Part shown: positions 10,646-21,158 of the stretch, one piece after another
How the letters are laid out: each line of letters opens with the position of its first letter
Numbering within the stretch: the first letter of the stretch is position 1
Origin: Adiantum capillus-veneris
Lineage: Eukaryota; Streptophyta; Polypodiopsida; Polypodiales; Pteridaceae
Direction: 5' to 3'
Assembly (NCBI GenBank): GCA_014529385.2
Contig: CM043944.1
Span: 49,647,768 to 49,711,767, forward strand
Length of the DNA stretch: 64,000 nt
Program-made: the position numbers and the translations under genes
Notes under the pieces: model-generated
What the model was told of the DNA's origin: nothing
Databases searched by the model: none
Seen by the model: the letters and a program-made list of their open reading frames with translations, nothing else

Positions 10646-10650
10646 GTGTG

Positions 10651-10711
10651 CATGTCTCTATGGGCACCGTTAGTACTGTGCATTGAACAGTGTATGTCTG
10701 AGTGTTATAGA

Positions 10712-10742
<31 letters not shown>

Positions 10743-10872
10743 TATTTCTATTACCTTATACTAACGGTGCGCGGAGGTGTTTGTTGAGGTCAAAACATGC
10801 TCCACGCGCGCCTTTAGTAATGGGCTCTCTCACTCTCTCTCTCTCTATTTAAATATGCTAAGCTATAGAAAG

Positions 10873-10969
<97 letters not shown>

Positions 10970-11004
10970 AAGAGAGAGAGACTCTTCTTTTTGTGTACAG
11001 TGAA
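10651..11004 (+). promoter_or_regulatory. Upstream region of the histone-like/Ulp gene: 12-bp inverted repeat, TATA-like box, (GA)n leader
   Basis: GCACCGTTAGTA (10664-10675) is repeated inverted at 10759-10770. A TATA-like TATTTAAATAT lies at 10846-10856, followed by a (GA)n tract (about 10872-10980) and the ATG at 11005. GA/CT-rich leaders are common in plant genes. ACGCGCGCCTTT at 10802-10813 is the inverted match of AAAGGCGCGCGT at 1716-1727, across the gypsy-1 insertion. The gypsy insertion therefore split a larger foldback structure. Confidence 0.45.
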
Positions 11005-13192
11005 ATGGCTAGAACAAAAGCCACTGCAAGGAAAGCAGGCAAGGGACCAGGATTAGCATCTAAAGCAAGTAGCAGATCTGCAACCCCAAAGAAAAGACCT
11101 GGAAAACCCAATAAAATTTTGAAAGGGCCAAGGGTGAAGAAGTTACAAACCTGCATGGGACTTTTCAGAGAAATCAGAAAGGCACAGAAATGTGTAGATT
11201 TATGCATACCAAAGCTGCCCTTCTAGAGGATGGTGAGGTCCATATGTGAAGAAGCTACTTGGGGCCCCAAAAGGTGGAAGGTGGTGGCATTAATGGCTCT
11301 ACAAGAAGCAGCAGAGGACTTCCTACTGGAGTACTTCAGTGACATGACCATTGTTGCAGCCCATGCCCACAGGGTTACTATAATGGACAAAGATAGTGAG
11401 ACACTGAAAAGAATAAGGTGGAGGTATGACAAACTACTGGTCCCCAATGTCTGCAAGGATAAGAAAATGAGGGAAATTTTGTTATACCCCCCGGAGCTAG
11501 TGCCACAACTCACAGTTGTAGATGTCACACATGATGTGAATACAAGGGCAAGGGCAGAGACTATTGCTCGCCAAACAGAGGACATGAGGGAAGCAGAGCT
11601 TAAGGAGAAAGCAAAAGTAGCAGTGGAGTCCCAGAGGCAAACAGAATGTAATGTGACCCTGTCCATAGAGGCAAGCAATCAAGAAACTCTACTTTCAATG
11701 AAGGATGGTTTTCTTGCAGAGATACCATTTGTAGATGGAGCCAGAAAGCTAGCTCTGGAAAAAGTGGACATTCATTTATTGCAGAATCCAGATGCTCAGA
11801 TTTCAGACACAATTATCTATGCTTGTCTTAAGTAAGTGTTACTATCTTGCTAGCTTTCAAAACTCAGATAATAGGTTTGCTAACTCAGGTAAACTCTCTG
11901 CAGCCTGATCAAAAGTCAACTCCCACTGCACACCCACACAGAGGTGTTTCTTCTTGATCCACAAATGTCAGTGATTATTAGACAAAAGAACAGTCCATCT
12001 GGGACCTTTGAGAGTTGGTTTCTCCACTGTGCTATGCTGGAAGTTGCTGTCATCATCTTTCCATATGAGAACAACCATCACTGGAGTCTCATATGCCTTG
12101 ATGTTGACCAACCAGTAGTGTGGGTGTTCAATTCAATAAAAGGAACCCACCCTGAAATTAGGTTGTAAGTGTTTTGTATCAGAAAGTGTTTCTTATAGAT
12201 ATCCATGTAAATTTGAAGCCTCATGCTAACATCTTGACATTGCTTTGTGCAGTTGTATAAAGAGGTTGTTGCTTGCCTATGGCAAGCTATGTGGAAGGTA
12301 TGAGCTATACAAGGCCCCAATCAAAGATGTACCTGTCCCAAATCAAACCGATGGAAATTCTTGCGGCTGGAGATGTCTTCTCCATGCAGAATATGTCCTG
12401 CAAAGCTACTTTGCATTAAAACCTTTCATGACTAAGGTACCCATTTGGCAATGCATTCAGTTAGTTTTGGTTTAGTCTATAAAAGAATTCTCACCATGTG
12501 GTCTTTCAATTTTGCAGAGTGCTTTAAAAAACTACACATATGATTATTTGCAAAGATACCGGGTAAGTTTAATACAACACCTGCTTACTATGTCTAGCCC
12601 CAGAGAGCTTGAAGATAGCGGCTTGGATGATCACACTATTGATTTAACAAAACATGACGTGCCACCACGACAAACCCCTGCATCCGATACAGTGGAATCA
12701 CAACGGGCCGAGGGGGTCATATCAGCAGAAGATGAAAGAGCCCAGGATGAGGAAAGGTCAAATGAGCATATGGAAGGTGCTAGTGTACAACCAGAGGAGA
12801 CAATGAAAGAGCCAATTCAGCCAGTGGAGGAGCCAAAAGAGCCTATGGCTGAAACCCAAGATGAGGAAAGCAGGCCTATAGATGAGCAAAAGGATATGGA
12901 TGAGGAAAGCAGGCCTAGGGATGAGCAAACTGATATGGATCAGGCAAGGATGTATGAGGCAGGCCGATCAACCGAGGGAGAGGAAAAGACCTTGGAGGAA
13001 ACCTTGAATGAGGCAGAAAGAGCCATGGGGGAGACCCCTGATGAAGATGTGAATGATGACTATGAAGATAAAGCAGAGGAGAGCAACAACGACATGAACA
13101 CTACAGAGACCCAGTATGGACCCTTGCTACCTGTAGATACGGTTGTTCCGGTAATGTCTATTCAAGTATGGCAAAATATGTTCAGCTTCTAA
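11005..13192 (+). CDS. CENH3-like histone fold fused to a Ulp1/C48 SUMO-protease-like domain, spliced
   Basis: Exon 1 (11005-11831) encodes an H3-type tail (MARTKATARK), the alphaN region ending KLPF, an in-frame TAG (11224-11226), then RMVRSIC and an H3 fold with ALQEAAEDFLLEYF and HRVTIM. Loop 1 carries a Trp (KRWKVVAL), a CENP-A/CENH3 hallmark. The same exon continues without another stop into the start of a Ulp1-like domain (AQISDTIIYACL). Introns 11832-11903, 12165-12252 and 12437-12517 have GT/AG ends and keep frame (phases 2, 2, 0). Ulp catalytic residues are His 12079-12081 in HHWSL, Asn (usually Asp) in VFNSI, Gln 12344-12346 and Cys 12362-12364 in QTDGNSCG. Exon 4 adds a Glu-rich tail with DEESRP repeats. 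The TAG replaces the Gln of KLPFQ, so the gene is either broken by one mutation or starts downstream at Met 11230. Confidence 0.7.
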
Positions 13193-13224
13193 CTACTTAT
13201 ATGTACTTGTCAACTTTTACAAAG

Positions 13225-13786
13225 GTTGATTATCTTGGACGTCAATGGATTGCTGCTGATGCGGGTGCCTCTCGGTGACAGAGAACCCTTTGAGGATTTG
13301 CAAACGTTTCGGATGGGAACTTGTCGAGTCGTGGTTCGTCCAGGAACCAAGGAATTTATTCAGTTTCTTCTTCCGCGCTTCAGAGTTGCCATATGGTCTT
13401 CAATGCAAAGGCAAAACTTGTCGCCACTAGTTAGAATAGTTTGCAGTGTATGCCACGCTCACACGTCAGATTTTGCCTTTTTGTATGATCAAAGAAAATG
13501 CGTTACCGTTGAGGGCCACTACCACCCTAAAAAACCACACTTACCTCTTTTGTACAAACCGTTTAGCCAAATCGGTGTACCCTTTGATGCAACTAATACA
13601 CTACTGATTGATGATACTCCTGAAAAGGGAGAACTAAATCCGCCGGGAACAACTATCTCACCACCTTCTTTCGAGGGGCATTCCTTCGATTTTTACCTTG
13701 AAGACATTCTGATTCCATACTTACAGAAATTGTATCTCAGTCCATTGTTCACGGACGAGTTTGTACTTTCTAATGAATTAAGATGA
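13225..13786 (+). CDS. FCP1/NIF-like (HAD superfamily) phosphatase domain, probably the last exon of the preceding gene
   Basis: The frame starts just after a plausible 3' splice site (TTTTACAAAG) and ends at TGA 13784-13786. It encodes LIILDVNGLLL (HAD motif I, with Asn where active FCP1/SCP phosphatases have the second Asp). It continues VVVRPGTKEFIQFLLPRFRVAIWSS split over motif II, and LLIDDTPEK (motif IV). These are the landmarks of the FCP1/TIM50/NIF-like family. The motif-I Asn makes the classical CTD phosphatase mechanism doubtful; I recall plant paralogues with a similar DxNG signature. It follows the Ulp exons by 33 bp in the same orientation. No upstream start codon is obvious, so it is best read as a 3' exon, though the exact donor is not clear (candidates 13151, 13156, 13166 and 13180). 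Confidence 0.65.
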
Positions 13787-13816
13787 CTCTTCTATCATGT
13801 CTTTGTCTTGTCTAAC

Positions 13817-13889
<73 letters not shown>

Positions 13890-14820
13890 ACATGGTAAAG
13901 AAATGTATTTCAAGCACACTTTTTCACAGGGCACAATTGACAAATGAGCTCAATAAACTTCATGTAATACGTGCAAGGGAAGTAGAATGATGAGGTTCTA
14001 AATTAGGGTCTTATACCTGGATGACCAAAGGGAAAAAACCCAGTGGAAAAAAGTACCTTTGGGATACGCGCATTATTGGGGTACTTATTAGCATGGGAAA
14101 TATTAATAAAGTACTCAATGGATTATTTGCTGATAGATATGGAATTGAAAAGGCAACAAATCTGAAAGGGTAGCATGATGGAACATTGGTTTGCCTGTTG
14201 TAGTCCACTCAAGGTACATAGGTGGAAGCAAAAAAGAGTGTCTAATGCATATGTCCAATGGTGGGACATCCTATTTATGCATACACAAAAATGCATGGAA
14301 AACAATATGCTGTGCAAGTAAGATTTTGAGGGGTTCTTCAGAAAGATGGTGTAGCTATAAAAGCATATGACATGGCTTTGCAAGCTGGACCCCTTTAAGA
14401 ATGGTTTTCGTTGACTAGGATATGTGCTCTCATCTTACTGTGCACTGTGCGTGAGTGTTGGACTCTACTGCACTCCACCAATTGTAAGTTAATAGACTTC
14501 GACTCTTATGCTCATCTCATCCAGCATGAGCGAAATGACTTAGATATGATCAACTCTTCCAGCTTGAGAATAAGCCTAATAACTACGACTCTTAGCACAG
14601 AGTTTAATATGACGAAGATTTGGGACTAATACTTTGCTCATTTTATGGCTTAATAGCCCGACTCTGACTATGCCAAAGAGTGGTTTTTGCACCCTGGCGA
14701 CTTGACTTTTTACATTCTTGAGTTTACTACAAACATTTGTTCAGGTAAAAGTAAGCTTGAATCCTCAAAAAGAGGATTAGTGAAGGACCAAGTTCACATT
14801 GAAGGTTTCTTTTGCCATAC
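13787..14820. other. Gene-free spacer with a (GA)n tract
   Basis: A pure (GA)n tract of about 66 bp lies at 13820-13885, just past the phosphatase stop. The remaining ~0.9 kb has only short open frames without recognisable motifs, and no LTR matching 21849-22847 could be found in it. Confidence 0.6.
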
Positions 14821-17800
14821 CTATTTTATCATCTTCGAATCTGCATTCTCATTGGTTGGGTTGTCCTTCTTTGACTGTGAAGACTCCATTATCCGTTTGA
14901 TTCTCCAAGTAGGCATGTTGATAGGAGTCTTTGAAGTTGTTGTAGGCCTCTGTTCACTTTTGGCATCTGGCTTTTGACTAGGAGCATTGGAAGACTTAGG
15001 AATCCAAACCTCTTGATGACTTTTGTAACTCCTTTGTTGAATTTCTTGAGCTTTAGGTCCTGCTGAGATGTTGAGATCTTCATGCAAGTCTGGTGTAGTT
15101 GCAGTTGGCTTGTGGTTGACTGGTAGCCAAATCTTTGTATACCCTGTGTAGAATCCTTGTCCAACAAGAAGAGAATTCTTTGAGATCCATCTTTGTTCTG
15201 TATCCTTTTGTGAGCTGTGATAGACTTCAACATCATTCAATGTTGTTCTGTTGTATACCTGCTTCTTAGGTATCCTAGGATATTGTCGAGGTTGATACCT
15301 TGTGGGCCTTCTTTCTTGGGAGGGACTTGAAGTTACTTCATATGCTCTAACCTGTGGTTTTGACACCCATATCTATCTGTTACCTCCATAGTACTCTTGT
15401 TCCTTTAAGCTCCATTGTGATGCTATCCATCCCATGTGTTTGTCTTTCTGTGTTGATTTCTCGTCCTTAATCCAAATCGGATCATTGACTTTAACTAAAT
15501 TGCTCAGAACAAACACTTGCTTGACTTTCCTTTGCTTTCTTGAGTACTTTGGCTGATATATCTTTGCTTTTCTTGGTGTCTCCTTAGAGGTTTTAGTTGG
15601 GTCAGCAATTGACTTGAAGTTTTGAAAGCTTGACTTTCTTGAAGAAGCTGATCCATGAGGGTTCTTGTAGAGGCATATGCTTTCACATCGTCTTTGCTAA
15701 TCGGTGGAAGTTCCACTTTAGCTTTACCTTTGTCTACAATTTTGATCTTCATTCCTTCTAGCTTTGGTGGCATTTTTTGCTCCATAGCTATCCTGGTTGC
15801 TATTGCCTGATTTGCTTTAAGCTCTTCTAAAGTTCTGTTCAATGGAGATGAATCATCTTCAATAAGATCTGCTTTATATCAGTCTCCATTTTAACTGTGC
15901 TTGAGGACTTTATACTGTCATCCGCGGGTAACAAATCTTGGTCTTCATTATTTTTTGCCTTTGAAGACTGCATCTTCATTGGATTTTGTATCTCTAACAT
16001 CTTTTGGGCCATTGGCATTCCCATTATGATGTCTTCTGGCATATCCTTTGTTGTGATCACATGGAATTGAGCTTTGATGATCTGTGAACTTACTTCAATG
16101 GTGTTGGAGATGATTCCCCAGCATTCTGCTCATTTGTCTCCTGATATTCTCACAAATCCAAGAGCATCTTCCAGTTGTGGTTGACCACATTTTTTCCAAG
16201 TGCGAAGGACATGAGGTTCTTGTTTAACTGAAAATCTAGCTTCACTTCGCTTGAGAGTTTTTCTTCATTTTCACCAACAATGTTGCACTTGATTGAGCTT
16301 TATCTGCATTTTCTTTGCTTTGACCACCTGCTTTCGTGGATGTTGGCTCGTTTTTGTAACACTGCACCTTTTTCTTGCAACTGTTGAGCATTGTGTTCCT
16401 GCATTTGAGTAACTTTTGATCTTAGAAGATCCACTGTGCTTTCTGGCAGAACCTGTCTCTTCGAAGGAGATTTTGATGGTGATCTTTGTGTGGCCTTTTG
16501 GACTTTAGCTTTCATTGATTTTGTCTGTTTTCTCACATGTTCTGGTAGCTTGAGGCTTTGCATCATCTTCAGATAGTCCTTGAATTCAGGTTTAGCATCC
16601 GTAGGGGCTTGTACAAGGTTAGGAACCTGCTGAGAATCATTGCCATTTGCATCTCGATATGCATATGGGAGCTTGGTCTTATGCAATTGCTTGAATACTA
16701 TGGGATTTGTTGGCTTTTGACTCTGACTCGTGGAGATCAAGTGAAACTTTTGTCCCTGATGATCTTTATAGAATTTTTTTTTTGCAGATTTTGATGGTTT
16801 CTGGGTCAATGGAAAACTTCCAACAACCATATGATCTTCCAATGGTTTTTGCTTTGAAGGGGTCTGTTGGCTAGAAGTTCTTGGGCTTCTAACCGGTGTA
16901 GCATTTTCTGGTACTAGAGTTGAGCTTGATGAATTTGCAGCTCCCACCTTCCTAGGGTGATCACTATAGCCTGCTTCATTATGAGAGCTCAAAACTGTTT
17001 GGCTCTGGTTGAGTCTCACCTTTTGGGATTGTGAAGGTACACTTTGGGTAGCACTGTTGATGTTTGACATCTGTAAACCTTCTGCATAGTTTCTTATGTA
17101 TCTCCGTGAAACATGACAAATTATTCCCCAAGTCAAGTTGTGATAGCATTATTTTTGCCCTGATATTGTTTATCCCATGGGTCTCCTATGATATGAGCTT
17201 CTGTGGTTTCAGGACCCAAGGCATCATAGATGCTAGACTCCCGTCTATATCTACGACTATTTTGGTCAAAGTATATGCTCGTTTGGTCACAACATCGAAG
17301 CTAGGTTTCCGATGGAGGAGAGTTTGGCTCTGAACAATTTTCTGAATTCACTCGGTTAATATCCTTCAACTCTAGAGAGGATGGGCTATAATAGATTCTT
17401 TCCTGTGAAATGAACCATCCTTTCTGATCTATCACTGGACGCACTTCTATGAGCTGGTATGTGGGCCGTTCAAACACCGGTTGATCCTTTTTGTACAGCT
17501 GTCCTTTTTGGTCCACATAGTGTGCATATGAATTATGGGTACCATACAAAGCTAACATCATTCTGTTTGATGTGGCTCGTAGACTCGTGAATGATTGCAC
17601 ACTTGTGTCAGTGGATGCAAAATCATTTGCAAACCTAACAGACTTTTCAACCTTCGGTGATATCTGGACACCTTGACCAAATTCATGCAAGAATTTGTTG
17701 TTCGAAGAATCAATTTTAAGCTTTCCATGTGCCTGTGCATCTTTATGCTGATTTTGAACTTGTAGTACTTTTATTGGTGCTTCTAATGGTAATGCAAAAT

Positions 17801-18584
17801 CATCCGATTGCATTAAAAGTGATGAGTTAAATGCACTTACATCGAAATTCATATTTCCAATTTTCTCTGTACCTTGCTTGGCGGTTGATATGTCCCTGTT
17901 GTCAGGATTTCTTGGACAATCTTTAGCAAAATGTCCACATTTTAGTCCACAATCTAAGCAATACACCATGACTGGTGGTATTTCAACTGGCTCTGTCATG
18001 CCAAGCTCTTAAAGAGGAGCTTCTGTTTCTGTGCTTGCCACATTGTTGGCATCTTCTTTTAGAACACTGAGCATCAAGATGTAGACTGCTCCATCTTGAC
18101 CTTTATACCATCTTTGGTTTGGTTCTCCAATTAGACTGGCCTCTATTGGCTGATCTGTTGGATCTTCCATTACTGGCTCTCGACTATAGATCTGACCATT
18201 GTAATCCATGTACAATGACCCTGATTGCATATGCACCAAATGTATGCTTTGCTAGCTTGTGCAGATTTCTAGATAACCACTTGGGTTGATTTTTTGCACC
18301 TCTATCTGCACTTCGTTTTTAAGCTTGCAATACCTGGCTCCACTGAAGTTTGTGAACATTTGGGAGTTCTCTGAATCTGGTTCTACTCTGATCAATAGGA
18401 TCTTGGCTCCTGTGCTGCTTTTGCTGTTCATCAAGTATCTATGGCCTTTTGAATCTGTATATAAGACTTTATCTCCATTGTAGACATAAAGCTGTAAAAT
18501 CTGCTCTGTTGCACTTGTATCCGTGTTACCACTACTACTGGCTTGCTCTGTTGTACTTGAACTCTCAGCTCGAGATGAGTCCAT
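14821..18584 (-). pseudogene. Decayed Gag-like protein with repeated YxDxxGxxY modules and a CCHC knuckle
   Basis: Reading leftward, the first Met is at 18584 (MDSSRAESSS). One frame continues from 18584 to 17301 with only two stops (TAG near 18252, TAA near 18010), then the coding trace shifts frame several times to 14821. A module recurs: LYMDYNGQIYSREPV (about 18210), HYVDQKGQLYKKDQPV (about 17510) and SIYFDQNSRRYRRES (about 17240). A looser copy, LYVYNGDKVLYTDSKG, lies near 18480, and two copies precede a GWFISQ/RWYKGQ-type segment. A zinc-knuckle-like CLDCGLKCGHFAKDC (about 17925-17970) has one extra residue between the second Cys and His. Lys/Gln-rich stretches follow. It lies downstream of an LTR and primer site in the same orientation, so Gag is the best reading. 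I recognise no protease, RT or integrase. Confidence 0.55.
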
Positions 18585-19089
18585 GTCAACTGGTTCTGTA
18601 AAAACTGTCTCCTAGCAGACTTTGGTATTGATTAGCAAAAAGAAATTCTACTCAAGTTTGATAAGACTGCTTTTGCCAAAGTACTTTTGGCAGTTGATTT
18701 CTCTTAGACTCACAAGAGTTGATTAACTGTAGCTCGAAAGTGTCATAATTGATTGCAGCCTTTGAAATGATGAAAATCTAGGCCTTGAATAACCTAACCT
18801 GCAGATTAGATTGTTATCCGTTTTTTCCCACTTGACTTGAATTCAACTCTTGTCAAGCTCCCAATTCTTTGTCTGCAACTTGGTTCTTCAATCTGAGCTA
18901 AGTGAGTCAGCAATTGACATTTCCAAATTTTACCCTTGTAAGGAGCTAAAGGACTAATTTGTAACTTGAAACTGAGTTAACATGTACCAACTTTGGATCC
19001 GATGGAACCCAAAATTGACCAGTGGCCTTGTATTATGTTGTTCTAGCACTGTACAAGCTCAAAAGTCCAAAATCTTATTTCTGGTGCTC
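18585..19089. other. Leader of the minus-strand LTR element, non-repetitive part
   Basis: No gene is visible. The sequence is AT-rich with scattered TTGAGCC/CAAGTT words shared with the adjoining array. Confidence 0.4.
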
Positions 19090-21158
19090 AAAAGTAAATA
19101 ATCCTGATTATTTACTTTTCTCAGTTTTTACACTTTTTAGGCTTGTTTTGCCAACTAACTACTTTGTTGTGGTCTCTGGACAAGTTTGGTTGAGTTTGAT
19201 CAGGATTTGTCCAAGTTATCAATTGTTTAGTGTCCACCACAGACTCTGATTCCAAGAATCTGGCTTAATTCTCAATTTTGTGATCCAAATTTCACCAAAT
19301 TTGATTTGTGGAGTCTACTTGATGTGCTTGACCCTGTGGTATACTCAGTTGTGCAAAATTTCTCAATTCTGGAGCAAAAGTAAATAATCACAATTATTTA
19401 CTCTTCTTTTTTTTGAGATTTTTTTTTTCAAAAGTAAATAATCACCATTATTTACTTTTGGTGATTTTTGGTCATCTGAGCATGTACACTTGTTTAACAC
19501 ATCAAGATAAGCCTATGAGTCAAGTTTCACTGAATTTGAACAAGATTTACCAAGTCACACTCAAGTTCTCGACATTCAATACAGATTTTAGTTTTTATCA
19601 AGGTTTTGGTGTGTTTTGTGATCCAAACTTCGTTAGCATTCACAAAAGATGTTTGTAATCATGCTTAGAGTCTATGGTATCAATCTTGATTAGTTTTGAG
19701 CCAAAACTACATAATCGTGATTATTAACTTTTGACCTAAAATGACAACTTTTTTCAACTTTTTTCCTAAACAGGCTTTTTATGATCTCTTTTGAGCCTAT
19801 GAATCAAGTTAAAACTTAATTTGGACAAGATTCATCAAGTCAGACTCAATTTCTCAACATTAGATTTCAATTTTTAGCAAGTTTTTGGCATGTTTTGTGA
19901 TCCAAATCTTTTGTGCCTTTACAAAAGTTGTTTGTACACATGTAATGAATCACTAATATCAACCTTGATCAGTTTTGAGCCAAAAGTTCATAAGCGCGAT
20001 TATTAACTTTTGACCTAAAATGACAACTTTTTTCAACTTTTTCAAAGGAGAGTCTTTTTATGATCTATTTTGAGCCTATGAATCAAGTTAAAACTTAATT
20101 TGAACAAGATTCATAAAGTCAGACTCAATTTCTCGACATTCAGTCAGATTTCAGTTTTTAGCAAGTTTTTGGCTTGTTTTGTGATCCAAACTCTATGAGC
20201 CTTCACAAAAGATGTTTGCAATCATGCTTAGAGTCTATGGTATCAATCTTGGTCAATTTTGAGCCAAAAGTTAATAATCACGATTATTAACTTTTGACCT
20301 AAAATGACAACTTTTTTCAACTTTTCCCCTAAACAGTCTTTTTATGATCTCTTTTGAGTCTCTGAGTCAAGTTAAAACTTCAATTGGACATGATTCATCA
20401 AGTTTGTCAATTGTTTCGTGTCCGTAGACTCTGATTTCAAGAATCTGGCTTAAGTCTCACTTTTGTGATCCAAATTTCACCAAATTTGATTTGTGGGGTC
20501 TACTTGCTATGCTTGACCTTGTGGTATGTCCAAATATGCAAGATTGTCAATTTTTGGAGCAGATGTAAGTAATCGCGATTATTTACTTCTACTAAATTTT
20601 TGCAAGTTTTTGTTCCAATCTTGACACAGATCTGTGAAGCACCTCAAGTTAAGGTCTCTAGCCAAGTTTCATTAAGTTTGGGCAACTTTTGGTCAAATGG
20701 TCATCAGTTTTCTGTTCGCAAACTGACTTTGCAAAATTGGTCACAATTTTCAATCCAATGATCCAAATCTTACCAAATTTGGTTTGTGGGCTTATTACAA
20801 CATGGTAAAACTAGTGGTATGCTGACTTGGTCAAAAATTAAAAAATGAGGCAGATGTAAATAATCGTGATTATTTACATAACTGAAATTTTTTTTCATCT
20901 TTTTGATCAACTGAGCATATACACATGTTTATCACATCAATATAAGCCTATGAATCAAGTTTGGACAATTTTTTTTCCAATTTACACTCAAGTTTCAAAA
21001 AGTCAGTACAGACTTTAGTTTTTACCCAGTTTTTGGTCAGTTTAGTGATCCAAAACTTTTATGCCTTTACAAAAGTTGTTTGTACACATGTAATGAGTCA
21101 ATGGTATGAACCTCGGTCAAATTTGAGCTGAAAGTTAATAATCGCGATTATTAACTTT
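19090..21158. repeat. Diverged tandem array, ~280-bp period, each unit with a 24-32-bp palindrome
   Basis: Palindrome centres fall near 19105, 19390, 19445, 19718, 19995, 20280, 20575, 20866 and 21144; apart from the 55-bp pair 19390/19445, spacing is 273-295 bp. The best are AAAAGTAAATAATC + CT + its complement (19090-19119), CAAAAGTAAATAAT + 4 bp (19429-19460), CAAAAGTTAATAATC + AC (20265-20296) and a gapless AAAGTTAATAATCG repeat (21131-21158). Flanks share words such as TTTTGAGCCTATGAATCAAGTT and GACCTAAAATGACAACTTTTTTC in degraded form. No coding frame. It lies between the primer site and Gag start of the minus-strand element, i.e. in its 5' leader. Confidence 0.8.

Noticed and set aside
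12563-12597. A strong GT donor (GGGTAAGT) with a nearby AG as an intron in the Ulp gene
   Set aside because: The intron would be only 35 nt and would break the frame; reading through keeps a sensible C-terminal helix and acidic tail.
19090-21158. CRISPR-like interpretation of the regularly spaced palindromes
   Set aside because: Spacing is about 280 bp, the 'spacers' are themselves diverged repeats, and the context is a plant retroelement.
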